64,000 nucleotides of DNA from Streptococcus sp. NPS 308 (GCF_002355895.1 NZ_AP017652.1:1211001-1275000), one strand, 5' to 3'; shown: positions 18,751 through 27,780, numbered from the stretch's first letter. Translations and numbers: made by a program. Notes: generated by a model from the letters alone, not told the origin.

Positions 18751-18860
18751 TATTGTTAATTTACATAAAGGAATATAGTAGATTCCCTTGTGAAAACTAA
18801 CAATACTTTCAATTCTTATCAGGACAAAACCTGTTTTATAAAAATCTAGTTATTGTTAAT
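18751..18860. promoter_or_regulatory. Repeated TATTGTTA boxes upstream of the Xre gene
   Basis: TATTGTTAAT occurs at 18751-18760 and again at 18851-18860, exactly 100 bases on. An inverted TAACAATA is at 18798-18805. Spacing and position fit an autoregulatory operator; this is inference. Confidence 0.4.
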
Positions 18861-19170
18861 TTTTCGCAAAATAAAAAGGCTTATTTCAAAGTCTTTTTAC
18901 GTTTTTTCAATAGAATATAGCAAAATAAAATGTACGCTCTTATCTTCGCATACTTTCAGCTTCTCAGCCTACTACCTTCGCCAAGGTCACAAATTTAAAG
19001 ATAACCCAATATCCCCTCTTTCTTACCCAAAGGCATTAGCAAGATTTTACTCTCACACCGACCATACAACACATAGACCTCACTATCTCACTCTAGCTAC
19101 CTTCTAAGAAGTATCATTGACTGTACCACAGCCGTCAGTTCCCTTTTCTTATCTACTAAGTCGAAAGGAC

Positions 19171-19216
19171 GAAACACCCACATTTTACATATTCGTATAT
19201 AAAATGTGGGTGTTTC
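19171..19216. repeat. 17-bp perfect inverted repeat
   Basis: GAAACACCCACATTTTA (19171-19187) pairs with TAAAATGTGGGTGTTTC (19200-19216) around a 12-base loop. No good T run follows on either strand, so it may be an element end, a protein-binding palindrome or a stable RNA hairpin rather than a simple terminator. Confidence 0.8.
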
Positions 19217-19359
19217 TCATAACTAATTTACATTAAACAGGGATAAATGAATCAAAAATTAATCGTTTAACTAAAATAGCGAATTTAAATAACTTATACC
19301 TATAAAGACTTACTTCTATGATCTACTTTACTTCATAATCATAAAAATCAAAACAAATA

Positions 19360-19391
19360 TTTGGTCAAATTTGAGTCATACTTTGGTCAAA
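19360..19391. repeat. Direct repeats TTTGGTCAAA, 22 bases apart
   Basis: Copies at 19360-19369 and 19382-19391, two helical turns apart and 100-130 bases from the tRNA-Arg 3' end. This is the geometry of arm-type sites of tyrosine integrases; no integrase gene remains. Confidence 0.45.
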
Positions 19392-19491
19392 AATTCCAAA
19401 AATACTAACCTATTTTAAAAAGCTAACTTATGATGATTGCCCTTAAACTAACATTTTGAATATTCTTTGTTTTTCTTTATATTTCCCAAAA

Positions 19492-19563
19492 TGCCCCCTG
19501 CAGGAATCGAACCTGCAACTACTCCTTAGGAGGGAGTTGTTATATCCATTGAACTAAGGGAGC
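19492..19563 (-). tRNA. tRNA-Arg (anticodon CCT)
   Basis: 72 bases without encoded CCA. Acceptor GCTCCCT / AGGGGGC with discriminator A. Anticodon stem ACTCC / GGAGT with loop CTCCTAA, giving CCT (decodes AGG). T arm GCAGG-TTCGATT-CCTGC. Reads leftward after rplS and its terminator. tRNA-Arg genes are common integration sites. Confidence 0.95.
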
Positions 19564-19566
19564 TAG

Positions 19567-19599
19567 AGAAAAACCCTGCTGGGTGAGCAGAGTTTTTTA
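19567..19599 (-). terminator. Terminator after rplS
   Basis: Stem AAACCCTGCT (19571-19580) / AGCAGAGTTT (19586-19595), with U-rich tails on both sides. It lies between rplS and tRNA-Arg. Confidence 0.8.
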
Positions 19600-19605
19600 G
19601 TCGAA

Positions 19606-19953
19606 TTAACGACGGATTTCTTTGATACGAGCTGCTTTACCTTGAAGAGCACGCAAGTAGTACAATTTCGCACGACGTACTTTACCGTAACGAACAACTT
19701 CGATCTTTTCAACACGTGGAGTGTGGATTGGGAAGATACGCTCAACACCTACACCGTTAGAGATTTTACGAACTGTGTAGTTTTCTGAAATGCCAGCACC
19801 TTTACGTGCAATAACAACACCTTCAAAAATCTGGATACGTTCACGGTTACCTTCGACAACTTTCGCGTGTACACGAACAGTGTCACCAGGACGGAATGAT
19901 GGGATATCTGTACGAAGTTGACCTTCAGTCAAGCTTTGGATTAATGGATTCAT
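19606..19953 (-). CDS. rplS: Ribosomal protein L19
   Basis: 115 aa, full length. Sits at the subunit interface near 16S helix 14. Starts [32 protein letters not shown] and ends [19 protein letters not shown]. Single gene with its own leader and promoter. The neighbouring tRNA-Arg is in the same orientation but beyond the terminator. Confidence 0.97.
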
Positions 19954-19979
19954 TTTATTCTCCTATCTTTGTCAATCTT

Positions 19980-20042
19980 GAGGAACCTTCCTCAGCGGAT
20001 AAACTGTATTTTTGTGCGTCCATTACACACAAGATACAGTTT
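19980..20042 (-). ncRNA. L19-type leader of rplS
   Basis: In the rplS 5' region a 9-bp stem (AAACTGTAT / ATACAGTTT, 20001-20042) encloses a TTGTGTG/CGCACAA helix. A GAGGAA/TTCCTC hairpin (19980-19993) follows near the ribosome binding site. This agrees with the L19 leader motif of Firmicutes, thought to be autoregulatory. Not checked against the model. Confidence 0.6.
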
Positions 20043-20070
20043 ACCAAATTTCCACCTAAAAGTAAAGAAA

Positions 20071-20079
20071 TTTATAGCA
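20071..20079 (-). promoter_or_regulatory. Extended -10 promoter of rplS
   Basis: Leftward TGCTATAAA overlapping the stop region of the downstream-most crcB; no clear -35. Confidence 0.5.
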
Positions 20080-20401
20080 GAATTCCTAAAAAAATCGCTA
20101 GAAAACCACCTATGTAAGTTATAACTAAATAGCTATAAAATACCTTCTTGTCACTGATTAGTCTTTGCAGCTCGTCATTCAAGGTTGAAAAGGTCGTTAA
20201 CCCTCCACAAAAACCTGTCGCTAGGATGGCATAGACTTCCTTGGACTCCACATGATTGTAGAGTAGGCCAATTAAAAAACATCCTAGAAGATTGGCAATG
20301 AGAGTTCCCAATGGCAATTTTGAAGCTTGATTATAGCGGGAAAAGAAATAACGCACCAAGGCTCCGAACCCGCAGGCGATTGCAAGATAAACGACTACCA
20401 T
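20072..20401 (-). CDS. crcB: Fluoride ion channel CrcB (Fluc), second subunit
   Basis: 109 aa, four transmembrane segments. Exports fluoride as a dual-topology dimer. Typical segments are GCFLIGLLYNHVES and ATGFCGGLTTFSTLNDEL, the latter carrying the polar track and central Na+ site region. It overlaps the preceding crcB by seven bases. The two unequal genes probably form a heterodimer of opposite topologies, as in other Gram-positives with paired genes. Confidence 0.94.
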   Translation of the reverse strand: MVVVYLAIACGFGALVRYFFSRYNQASKLPLGTLIANLLGCFLIGLLYNHVESKEVYAILATGFCGGLTTFSTLNDELQRLISDKKVFYSYLVITYIGGFLAIFLGILL

Positions 20402-20769
20402 TTCTTCCTCCCTAGAACATAAGCTAAGAGTAGGCCTCCACCGATGCTCAAAAATAAGTAGATGCCTAAGCTAAGATAACGCCCGGTATCAAGCAGTTTT
20501 ACTGCATCAAGCATTAGGCTAGAAAAAGTTGTCAAGCCACCACAAAATCCTGTACCCAGCGCCAAAACCAAGCCTTTACTAGTTCCTGTATAGACCAGAT
20601 AGCCTTTCACCAGATAGACCAGGCAGAAAATGCCTAGATAGTTGACAAGAAAGGTCCCCCAAGGAAAGTCTGGGCTAGCTGGTAACCAAGTGGAAATGAG
20701 ATAGCGGACAAGGCCTCCCACCATTGCAGCTAGAAAAATCCCTAGCGGATAGAATTGTTCTTTCTTCAT
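20395..20769 (-). CDS. crcB: Fluoride ion channel CrcB (Fluc), first subunit
   Basis: 124 aa, four transmembrane segments. Carries WGTFLVNYLGIF and GTGFCGGLTTFSSLMLD, equivalent to the motifs of its neighbour. The start overlaps the chorismate mutase stop by four bases, so both crcB genes are translated from that transcript. No fluoride riboswitch is visible upstream of the operon. Confidence 0.94.
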   Translation of the reverse strand: MKKEQFYPLGIFLAAMVGGLVRYLISTWLPASPDFPWGTFLVNYLGIFCLVYLVKGYLVYTGTSKGLVLALGTGFCGGLTTFSSLMLDAVKLLDTGRYLSLGIYLFLSIGGGLLLAYVLGRKKW

Positions 20770-21032
20770 TTGATATTCTGATCCTGATAATCACGCGAAC
20801 GTTTGAGAATGTCTGAAAAAGTCGCAACAATGGTTTCTTGGTAATTCTTATTGGTTACACGACTCCTTACCTTTTCAAAAATGACTGCTTCTCGCTTGGT
20901 ATCTAAAATAGGTTTTCCTGAGGCTTTCTTATAGGCAACTACACCCTCAACCAAGTTCATTCGTTCTTCCAAGAGCTTAACGATTTGGTCGTCGATTTGA
21001 TCAATTTCTTGCCGAATACTAGCTAAATCCAT
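20766..21032 (-). CDS. Chorismate mutase, AroQ type
   Basis: 88 aa, a single chorismate mutase type II domain. Converts chorismate to prephenate for Phe/Tyr synthesis. Key residues are visible in IRQEIDQIDDQIVKLLEERMNLVEGVVAYKK (Arg in helix 1, Lys in helix 2) and DTKREAVIFEKV. No fused prephenate dehydratase or DAHP synthase. Cotranscribed with the crcB pair. The link to fluoride export is probably just operon packing. Confidence 0.92.
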   Translation of the reverse strand: MDLASIRQEIDQIDDQIVKLLEERMNLVEGVVAYKKASGKPILDTKREAVIFEKVRSRVTNKNYQETIVATFSDILKRSRDYQDQNIK

Positions 21033-21105
21033 AGTGTCTCCTCCTTTATTTGAATTATTGTATCAAAAAGCCACCAAATAGGCTAGTAAAATCTAGTTTA
21101 ACTAC

Positions 21106-21141
21106 TAAAAACTGCACCGACTCCTTCCAGTCAGCGCAGCT
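21106..21141 (-). terminator. Terminator after flavodoxin
   Basis: Imperfect stem with CTGC/GCAG and CTGACT/AGTCGG arms (21111-21140), then U-rich leftward. Confidence 0.65.
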
Positions 21142-21147
21142 TGTTTC

Positions 21148-21591
21148 TTATCCTACTTTTGCAGCCAATTCTTCTGCGAATTGTTCCAAGCGTTCGATGT
21201 CTTCTTCTTCAGCAGAGAGATCAACTTTAACACATTCTGAACCTTTTTCTGCACCTGTCGCTACAAAAACGCGATCAAAGTCATCGACAGCCTTACAGAA
21301 TTCGTCGTAGAAGGTGTCACCTGAACCAACAACTCCGTAGATTTTACCATTCAAGTTGAGATCAGCTAGGTCTTCATAGAAGTCCATCATCTCATCCGGC
21401 AATTCTCCATCGCCATAAGTATAGGTCGCAACGATTGCGATATCCGCTTCCAAGAAGTCTGAAGCGTCAACAGTCGTACATTCATCAACATCGACATCCA
21501 AGCCCAAGTCACGCAATTTATCTGCTACAATATCTGCAATTTCTTCGGTATTACCGGTCATACTGGCAAATACAATTTTTGCTAATGCCAT
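21148..21591 (-). CDS. Flavodoxin
   Basis: 147 aa. FMN-binding electron carrier. The phosphate-binding loop SMTGNTEEIAD is at residues 10-20; isoalloxazine loops YTYGDGELPDEMMDFYEDL and GSGDTFYDEFCKAVDDF follow. The protein is strongly acidic. Monocistronic, with a terminator before the chorismate mutase gene. The redox partner in this organism is not evident from context. Confidence 0.94.
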   Translation of the reverse strand: MALAKIVFASMTGNTEEIADIVADKLRDLGLDVDVDECTTVDASDFLEADIAIVATYTYGDGELPDEMMDFYEDLADLNLNGKIYGVVGSGDTFYDEFCKAVDDFDRVFVATGAEKGSECVKVDLSAEEEDIERLEQFAEELAAKVG

Positions 21592-21659
21592 ATCGTCCTC
21601 CTCAATTTATCTTTCTCCATTATATCATATCTTTTTCATTTTAAAAATAAAAATTCTTG

Positions 21660-21668
21660 TGCTACAAT
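21660..21668 (+). promoter_or_regulatory. Extended -10 promoter of pde2
   Basis: TGCTACAAT, 26 bases before the ATG at 21695. Confidence 0.6.
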
Positions 21669-21694
21669 GAAATGAGAAAGAATTGAGGTTATTT

Positions 21695-22639
21695 ATGGAA
21701 ATTTGCCAGCAAATTTTAGAGAAAATTAAAGAATACGATACCATTATCATTCATCGTCATATGAAACCAGACCCTGATGCCTTGGGAAGTCAGGTAGGCT
21801 TGAAAGCTCTTCTCACACACCATTTTCCAGAAAAGACCATTAAAGCAGTCGGTTATAACGAACCGACTTTGACTTGGATGGCAGAAATGGAAACTGTTCA
21901 AGATAGTGACTACCAAGGAGCTCTTGTCATTGTCTGCGATACAGCCAATACTGCTCGTATCGATGATAAGCGTTATCATCAAGGTGACTTCCTGATTAAG
22001 ATTGACCACCATCCTAACGATGATGTTTACGGAGACTTGTCTTGGGTCGATACTGGCTCAAGCAGTGCTAGTGAGATGATTGCCCTATTTGCAGAAAATA
22101 CTCAACTAACCTTGTCAGATCAAGCTGCTGAACTACTGTGTGCAGGGATTATCGGTGATACCGGTCGCTTTTTATATCCTTCTACTTCTGCTCGTACTCT
22201 TCGTATTGCCAGTCAACTCAGAGAACATAACTTTGACTACGCTGAATTAATGCGTAAAATGGACACTATGAGCTTTAAAATTGCCAAACTGCAAGGGTAT
22301 GTTTATGATCACTTAGAAGTTGATGAAAACGGAGCTGCACGCGTTCTTCTCAGTCAAGAAATCTTGAAAGAGTATAATGTTACTGACGCTGAAACCGCAG
22401 CGATTGTCGGTGCACCAGGAAGAATTGACAGTGTCAGTCTCTGGGGGATTTTTGTCGAGCAAGCTGATGGGCACTACCGCGTTCGTTTACGTAGTAAAAT
22501 CCATCCAATCAATCAGGTCGCCAGAGAACATGACGGTGGCGGCCATCCGTTAGCAAGTGGAGCCAATTCTTATAGTTTAGAGGAAAATGAACAAATATAC
22601 GGGAAGCTTCAAGAAGTCGCAAGAACAAATCAAGGCTAA
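21695..22639 (+). CDS. pde2: DHH/DHHA1 phosphodiesterase (NrnA/Pde2 type)
   Basis: 314 aa from the ATG at 21695, which has GAGG seven bases upstream. The DHH domain contains HRHMKPDPDALGSQ (motif I), CDTANTARID, and the DHH triad as IDHHPNDD. The C-terminal DHHA1 domain ends with the substrate loop EHDGGGHPLASG. Relatives degrade nano-RNA and pAp; in pneumococcus Pde2 hydrolyses pApA to AMP in cyclic di-AMP turnover, and the close resemblance favours that role. Terminator directly after the stop. Confidence 0.92.
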   Translation: MEICQQILEKIKEYDTIIIHRHMKPDPDALGSQVGLKALLTHHFPEKTIKAVGYNEPTLTWMAEMETVQDSDYQGALVIVCDTANTARIDDKRYHQGDFLIKIDHHPNDDVYGDLSWVDTGSSSASEMIALFAENTQLTLSDQAAELLCAGIIGDTGRFLYPSTSARTLRIASQLREHNFDYAELMRKMDTMSFKIAKLQGYVYDHLEVDENGAARVLLSQEILKEYNVTDAETAAIVGAPGRIDSVSLWGIFVEQADGHYRVRLRSKIHPINQVAREHDGGGHPLASGANSYSLEENEQIYGKLQEVARTNQG

Positions 22640-22658
22640 GATTCATTCTTAGCTTTTT
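22632..22658 (+). terminator. Terminator of pde2
   Basis: Stem GCTAAGA (22634-22640) / TCTTAGC (22646-22652) plus six T; the stem includes the stop codon. Confidence 0.8.
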
Positions 22659-22706
22659 TCCATTCTTTTTTCTTGAAAATATACGGTTTCTTTGTCACTC
22701 ACTTTA

Positions 22707-22715
22707 TGGTATAAT
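22707..22715 (+). promoter_or_regulatory. Extended -10 promoter of the following membrane-protein gene
   Basis: TGGTATAAT (TATAAT 22710-22715), weak TTTCTT at -35 with 17 bases between; ribosome binding site AAAGGAGA before the ATG at 22740. Confidence 0.65.
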
Positions 22716-22739
22716 AAACCAAAGAAAAGGAGACTTATT

Positions 22740-23543
22740 ATGGAAAAAAATCGTTTGTTTATTCTCATTTCTGCTGGAGTAGCCATTCTAGGTTCACTCT
22801 TGCCATGGGCTACTTTAAATGCAGGTGCTTTTGGCTCCTATAGTGTGCACGGTTTTAACGGAGATGGCTGGTTTGTTATCATCGCGGCTATCGTCTCTAT
22901 TGTTCTGACATGCTTGAATAATGTCAATAAACCAATGCCTAAAGGTTTTGCCATTGGTGTCATTGTTGCAGGTGCAATTTCTACCCTCGTCACTCTTGTT
23001 AATTTATTCAGCATAAACAAGTATGTAACTCATATTGGTGGATACGGCGTTTCAATCGGTTTTGGTTTGATTCTTTCCCTTCTTGCTAGTATTGCCCTTG
23101 TAGTGACTGGTCTCTTGGCAATGTCAGGTGGTAAAATCACAAAAGACTCATTAGCAGAATTAGCTGAATCAGGAAAAGATTTTGCTCAAACAGTCGGACG
23201 CGTAACAAGTACTACCGTAAAAACTGCAGTTGAGGAAATCAAAAAAGAATCTCAAGAACATAAAAAAGAAGAAACTCCAGCTGAAAAAAAAGAGACAGTT
23301 AAAGAGGAAACCGAGCAAAAAGAAGAAGAAGCTACAGAACCAGCTCATGTCAAAGCTGAAACTGAAAATGAAGAACCTGTTAAAGAAGAACCAGTTGAAA
23401 CTGAACTAGCTGAAGAAGAAACTACTGAAAATAAGACTGTTGAAGAAAGTGAAACAGTAAAAGAATCATCTGAAGAAGATTCAACTGAATCTAAAAATGA
23501 AGAGAAAGAAGAACAAAAAGATCCAAGTCAAGCGGACCAATAA
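22740..23543 (+). CDS. Four-helix membrane protein with long acidic cytoplasmic-type tail
   Basis: 267 aa from the ATG at 22740. Residues 1-130 contain four hydrophobic segments (FILISAGVAILGSLLPWA, VIIAAIVSIVLTCL, AIGVIVAGAISTLVTLV, GLILSLLASIALVVTGLL). From about 150 on, the chain is Glu/Lys/Thr-rich, low-complexity and probably disordered (EEPVKEEPVETELAEEETTE). No known domain; the family seems confined to streptococci. It is flanked by its own promoter and terminator, so it stands alone. Confidence 0.85.
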   Translation: MEKNRLFILISAGVAILGSLLPWATLNAGAFGSYSVHGFNGDGWFVIIAAIVSIVLTCLNNVNKPMPKGFAIGVIVAGAISTLVTLVNLFSINKYVTHIGGYGVSIGFGLILSLLASIALVVTGLLAMSGGKITKDSLAELAESGKDFAQTVGRVTSTTVKTAVEEIKKESQEHKKEETPAEKKETVKEETEQKEEEATEPAHVKAETENEEPVKEEPVETELAEEETTENKTVEESETVKESSEEDSTESKNEEKEEQKDPSQADQ

Positions 23544-23554
23544 TTCTTCTCCCT

Positions 23555-23586
23555 ATCACCTCAGTAAAAACTGGGGTGATTTTTAT
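23555..23586 (+). terminator. Terminator
   Basis: Stem ATCACCTCAGT (23555-23565) / ACTGGGGTGAT (23570-23580) with TTTTAT following. Confidence 0.85.
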
Positions 23587-23616
23587 CTATATTTTTAATA
23601 AAATCAGGGAAAAGAC

Positions 23617-23645
23617 TTGCCAAAATAGTCATAATCTGATAGACT
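23617..23645 (+). promoter_or_regulatory. Promoter of rpmE2
   Basis: -35 TTGCCA (23617-23622), 17-base spacer, -10 TAGACT (23640-23645). Confidence 0.8.
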
Positions 23646-23703
23646 AGTAAGGTAACAATCTATGGCTCGCAAAGAGACCATGGCAGAAAGGAAATATTGC
23701 AAA

Positions 23704-23946
23704 ATGAAAAAAGATATCCATCCAGAATATCGCCCAGTTGTCTTCATGGACACAACTACTGGTTACCAATTCCTTAGCGGTTCAACTAAGCGCACTAACG
23801 AAACTGTTGAGTTCGAAGGCGAAACTTACCCATTGATCCGTGTGGAAATTTCATCAGACTCACACCCATTCTACACTGGACGTCAAAAGTTCACTCAAGC
23901 AGATGGACGCGTGGATCGTTTCAACAAAAAATACGGTCTCAAATAA
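23704..23946 (+). CDS. rpmE2: Ribosomal protein L31, type B
   Basis: 80 aa from [28 protein letters not shown]. The start at 23704 follows AAGGAA; the longer frame from 23662 is upstream non-coding sequence. The zinc-binding CxxC motif of type A L31 is absent, so this is the zinc-independent paralogue type (YtiA-like). Bridges the two ribosomal subunits. Monocistronic between promoter and terminator. No Zur box is obvious. Confidence 0.96.
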   Translation: MKKDIHPEYRPVVFMDTTTGYQFLSGSTKRTNETVEFEGETYPLIRVEISSDSHPFYTGRQKFTQADGRVDRFNKKYGLK

Positions 23947-23951
23947 GAATA

Positions 23952-23980
23952 AAAAGAACAGTTTCAACTGTTCTTTTTTC
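23952..23980 (+). terminator. Bidirectional terminator between rpmE2 and the YbjQ gene
   Basis: Stem AAGAACAGTT / AACTGTTCTT (23954-23975) with U-rich tails in both directions. Confidence 0.85.
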
Positions 23981-23990
23981 TTTCTTCAAA

Positions 23991-24311
23991 TCAGGGCTCA
24001 AGCACCACTGCTGTTCCGCTACAGGTAACCATCAGCATACCATTCTCAGCACCTAAGGTTTCATAGTCCATCTTAACCCCAATGATAGCATTTGCGCCAC
24101 GTTCACTTGCACGCGCCATCATTTCTGCTAGAGCTTCTTCTCTCGCTTGGGTTAATTCGCCTTCATAACTACTAGCACGACCGCCAAAAATATTACGGAA
24201 ACCAGCCGCCATATCTTTGAACATATTAACCCCAGCAACCACTTCGCCAAATACAATTCCTTTGTATTCTAGGATTTTCTTTCCTTCGATCCCCGTAGTT
24301 GAAATAATCAT
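23991..24311 (-). CDS. YbjQ/UPF0145-family protein
   Basis: 106 aa. Homopentameric beta-sandwich family (DUF74), function unknown, once proposed as heavy-metal-binding. Hallmarks are [27 protein letters not shown], the Arg/Glu-rich helix [31 protein letters not shown] and the terminal [11 protein letters not shown]. Single gene. The tail of rpmE2's terminator serves its 3' end. Confidence 0.9.
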   Translation of the reverse strand: MIISTTGIEGKKILEYKGIVFGEVVAGVNMFKDMAAGFRNIFGGRASSYEGELTQAREEALAEMMARASERGANAIIGVKMDYETLGAENGMLMVTCSGTAVVLEP

Positions 24312-24399
24312 CTTTAGGTCCTCCTTGCTTCTTTTAGAACATTGTAAACCCTTTCATTATCTTTGTCAAGAAATTCCTTATTGTTTTTATACTCCCATC

Positions 24400-24432
24400 A
24401 AAAAAGAGAAGACTTGGAGTCTTCTCTTTTTT
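24400..24432 (-). terminator. Terminator of the pyr-car operon
   Basis: Nearly perfect stem AAAAAAGAGAAGACT / AGTCTTCTCTTTTTT (24401-24432) around TGG; works leftward after carB and could work in both directions. Confidence 0.9.
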
Positions 24433-24437
24433 CTTGG

Positions 24438-27400
24438 TTAAATCGCTTCTGTGACAAAACTACGACTTTCTAGCACCTTAAGCATGGCATTTGCTGTGTC
24501 TAGTGCTGTAAAGAGTGGCACACCGTGTTCAATGGCTGAACGGCGGATTTGCTCACCATCTTCGTCAGCAGTTCGCTTGGTTCCGACAGTATTGATGATC
24601 GCTTGGATTTTTCCTTTACGAACAAAGCTTGGGATATCCTTCTCATCATCACCAATCTTACCAACAGGCTGGGTATGCAATCCATGGCTAGCAAAGAAGG
24701 CTGCAGTTCCTTCTGTCGCGAGGATACCGTAACCGATATTTTGGAAACGGCAAGCCAAGTCCAATGCTTCTTCTTTGGCATCATCAGCAATGGTGAAGAC
24801 TACATTTCCAAAAGTTGGCAAATGGAGGTAAGAAGCTTCAAAGGCTTTATAGAGAGCTTTTTCTAGAGTTGCATCAGATCCCATGACTTCCCCTGTTGAC
24901 TTCATTTCAGGACCGAGCAAGCTATCTACCTTAGCCAACTTGGTGAAGGAGAAGACAGGAGCCTTGATATGAACGCGAGTACTTTCAGGGTAAAGTCCAT
25001 CTTGGTAACCAAGTTCTCCAAGGTTTTGACCAAGAATTAACTTAGTCGCTACTTGAGCCATAGGGATATTGGTTACTTTTGAAAGGAATGGAACCGTACG
25101 GCTGGCACGAGGATTTACTTCAATGACGTAGACTTTTTCATCCTTGATGACAAACTGGATGTTCATCATACCAAGACAGTTAAGACCGATTGCTAGGCGT
25201 TTGGTGTAGTCTGCAATGGTTTCTTGAACCTTTTGCGACAAGGTTTGCGGTGGGTAAACGGCCATTGAGTCACCTGAGTGGACACCAGCACGTTCGATGT
25301 GTTCCATGATACCAGGGATGAGGACATTTTCTCCGTCTGAAATGGCATCAACTTCACACTCTTGCCCAACGATGTAAGAGTCAACAAGAACTGGGTGGTC
25401 TGGACTAGCCTTAACAGCGGTACGCATGTAAGAACGGAGGTCTTCTTCGTTTTCAACGATTTCCATGGCACGTCCACCCAAGACATAAGATGGGCGAACA
25501 AGGACTGGGAAACCAATCTTGCGAGCTGCAAGCACGGCTTCTTCTTCATTGGTAGCCGTTTGTCCTGGTGGCTGGGGAATATCCAAGTCTTTAAGGGCTT
25601 GCTCGAAGAGGTCACGGTCTTCGGCACGGTCTAGATCAGCGACTTGCGTACCAAGGATGGTCACACCTGCTTTTGCCAATGGCTCCGCAAGGTTGATAGC
25701 TGTTTGACCACCAAACTGAACGATAACGCCTTTTGGTTGCTCCAAGTCGATAACATTCATAACATCTTCGAAAGTCAATGGTTCAAAGTAGAGCTTGTCA
25801 GATACCGAGAAGTCTGTAGAAACGGTCTCTGGGTTTGAGTTCATGATAATAGCTTCATAACCAGCGGCCTGAATAGCCTTAACCGAGTGAACAGTTGCGT
25901 AGTCAAACTCAACCCCTTGACCGATTCGGATTGGACCTGAACCTAGGACTAGGACGGATTCCTTATCAGACTTGATAGACTCATTTTCCCATCCATAGGT
26001 TGAATAAAAATATGGGGTTTCAGAGTCGAACTCTGCCGCACAGGTATCGACCATCTTGTAGACTGGGATAATCTTGTTTTCCAAGCGAAGTTGACGAACT
26101 TGCTCAGCTGTTGTTTTCCAGAGTTCAGCAATCTTACGGTCTGAGAATCCATTTAGCTTAGCTGTTTTCAAAACTTCTAGCTCTTGTGGATGAGCACCCA
26201 ATTCTTGCTCGATTTCAAAGATATGCAAGAGTTTATCAAGATAGAAGATATCAATCTTGGTCAATTCAGCAATTTCTTCTGGTGTGTAGCCACGGCGAAT
26301 GGCTTCTGATACGTAGAAGAGACGATCATCTTGAGCCTTGACAACTTTTTCAATCAAGGCATCATCCGAAACAGATGCTAGTTCAGGCATTTCATTGTGG
26401 TGAACCCCAATTTCAAGTGAACGACAAGCTTTAAGAAGTGACTCTTCGATGTTGCGTCCAATGGCCATGACTTCTCCAGTTGCTTTCATCTGAGTTCCAA
26501 GACGACGCTCACCTTTTTCAAACTTGTCAAATGGGAAACGTGGAATCTTAGCAACGACGTAGTCAAGAGCTGGTTCAAACATAGCATAAGTTGAACCTGT
26601 AACTGGGTTGATGACCTCATCCAGGGTCAAACCAACGGCAATCTTGGCAGCCAATTTGGCAATCGGATAACCCGTCGCCTTAGAAGCAAGGGCTGACGAA
26701 CGCGATACACGAGGGTTTACTTCGATAACATAGTACTTGAAGCTATGCGGATCAAGGGCCAGCTGAACGTTACACCCACCTTCAATCTTGAGAGCGCGGA
26801 TAATGCTCAAGCTCGCGTCACGTAGCATTTGGTTTTCATAGTCTGACATGGTTTGCGCAGGAGCAAATACGATGGAATCCCCTGTGTGAATCCCAACGGG
26901 GTCAAAGTTTTCCATGTTACAAACAACGAGGGCATTGTCAGCTGAATCGCGCATCACTTCGTACTCGATTTCCTTGAAACCTGCGATTGAACGTTCAATC
27001 AAACATTGGGTAACAGGTGACAGTTTCAACCCATTTTCAGCGATTTCACGCAATTCTTCCTCGTTGGCACACATACCACCACCAGTACCACCTAGGGTAA
27101 AGGCTGGACGAACGATAACAGGGTAGCCGATTGATGCTGCAAAGGCAACAGCTTCTTCTACTGTGTTGACAATTTCAGACTCTGGGATTGGTTGCTCAAG
27201 CTCTTCCATCAATTGTTTAAAGAGGTCACGGTCCTCCGCTTGGTCGATGGCAGACAATTTAGTACCGAGAAGCTCCACACCAAGCTCATCTAAGATACCA
27301 TTTTTAGACAATTCCATGGCCATGTTCAGACCCGTCTGACCTCCAAGAGTTGGAAGCAAAGCATCAGGATGCTCCTTACGGAGAATACGTGTCACAAACT

Positions 27401-27614
27401 CGAGTGTAATCGGTTCGATGTAGACCTTGTCCGCAATCTCCTTGTCCGTCATGATGGTTGCAGGGTTTGAGTTCACCAAGACAACTTCATAACCTTCCTC
27501 TTTCAAAGACAAGCATGCTTGGGTCCCAGCATAGTCAAACTCAGCAGCCTGACCAATAATAATCGGACCAGAACCAATCACCATAATTTTTTGAATATCA
27601 GTACGTTTAGGCAT
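24438..27614 (-). CDS. carB: Carbamoyl phosphate synthase large subunit
   Basis: 1058 aa, full length. Makes carbamoyl phosphate from bicarbonate, ATP and ammonia passed from CarA. Two homologous ATP-grasp halves: the first (about 1-400) with [20 protein letters not shown] and [14 protein letters not shown]; the second (about 550-930) with [20 protein letters not shown]. The C-terminal MGS allosteric domain (about 930-1058) binds UMP/IMP-type effectors. The ATG at 27614 has no clear ribosome binding site within 15 bases (ATCTTATAAATG), notable for a gene separated from carA by 720 bases. Last gene of pyrR-pyrB-carA-carB. Confidence 0.97.
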   Translation of the reverse strand: MPKRTDIQKIMVIGSGPIIIGQAAEFDYAGTQACLSLKEEGYEVVLVNSNPATIMTDKEIADKVYIEPITLEFVTRILRKEHPDALLPTLGGQTGLNMAMELSKNGILDELGVELLGTKLSAIDQAEDRDLFKQLMEELEQPIPESEIVNTVEEAVAFAASIGYPVIVRPAFTLGGTGGGMCANEEELREIAENGLKLSPVTQCLIERSIAGFKEIEYEVMRDSADNALVVCNMENFDPVGIHTGDSIVFAPAQTMSDYENQMLRDASLSIIRALKIEGGCNVQLALDPHSFKYYVIEVNPRVSRSSALASKATGYPIAKLAAKIAVGLTLDEVINPVTGSTYAMFEPALDYVVAKIPRFPFDKFEKGERRLGTQMKATGEVMAIGRNIEESLLKACRSLEIGVHHNEMPELASVSDDALIEKVVKAQDDRLFYVSEAIRRGYTPEEIAELTKIDIFYLDKLLHIFEIEQELGAHPQELEVLKTAKLNGFSDRKIAELWKTTAEQVRQLRLENKIIPVYKMVDTCAAEFDSETPYFYSTYGWENESIKSDKESVLVLGSGPIRIGQGVEFDYATVHSVKAIQAAGYEAIIMNSNPETVSTDFSVSDKLYFEPLTFEDVMNVIDLEQPKGVIVQFGGQTAINLAEPLAKAGVTILGTQVADLDRAEDRDLFEQALKDLDIPQPPGQTATNEEEAVLAARKIGFPVLVRPSYVLGGRAMEIVENEEDLRSYMRTAVKASPDHPVLVDSYIVGQECEVDAISDGENVLIPGIMEHIERAGVHSGDSMAVYPPQTLSQKVQETIADYTKRLAIGLNCLGMMNIQFVIKDEKVYVIEVNPRASRTVPFLSKVTNIPMAQVATKLILGQNLGELGYQDGLYPESTRVHIKAPVFSFTKLAKVDSLLGPEMKSTGEVMGSDATLEKALYKAFEASYLHLPTFGNVVFTIADDAKEEALDLACRFQNIGYGILATEGTAAFFASHGLHTQPVGKIGDDEKDIPSFVRKGKIQAIINTVGTKRTADEDGEQIRRSAIEHGVPLFTALDTANAMLKVLESRSFVTEAI

Positions 27615-27637
27615 TTATAAGATATTAAGGGCGTCAA

Positions 27638-27712
27638 GCGGACAAAGCTAAAATAGGAGTTATGACGAAGAACTGTCAGTTCTAGGAATAACTATCTTTT
27701 TAGCAATGTCCG
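27638..27712 (-). repeat. Long imperfect hairpin upstream of carB
   Basis: Nested pairing: CGGACA/TGTCCG (outer), GCTAAAA/TTTTTAGC, AGTTAT/ATAACT and AGAACTG/CAGTTCT (inner). About 75 bases fold on themselves 26 bases before the carB start. Confidence 0.75.
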
Positions 27713-27780
27713 TAGCCCGTATTCAGTTCAGCAAATACGGATTGCCCTTCTCCTTTCTATTCGGCAACTCTCAGGTTACC

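Larger units (their letters stand above)
18742..19491. other. 750-base AT-rich gap without a credible gene
   Basis: It holds possible operators for the Xre gene (18751-18860), a long perfect hairpin (19171-19216) and two integrase-arm-like direct repeats (19360-19391). An open frame at 18853-19107 has no ribosome binding site and looks non-coding. It may be the scar of an element once integrated at tRNA-Arg. Confidence 0.6.

Noticed and set aside
18853..19107. Rightward 84-codon open frame in the accessory gap
   Set aside because: No ribosome binding site, composition unlike a protein, and it crosses non-coding AT-rich sequence.
19492..19563. Duplicate of the tRNA-Arg 3' end as an attachment-site pair
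   Set aside because: No second copy of the tRNA 3' sequence was found in 15.5-19.5 kb.
20766..21147. Fluoride riboswitch before the crcB operon
   Set aside because: I found no pseudoknot-like conserved core upstream of the operon.
22692..22739. Longer N-terminus for the four-helix membrane protein
   Set aside because: The extra codons include the -10 box, and the ribosome binding site favours the ATG at 22740.
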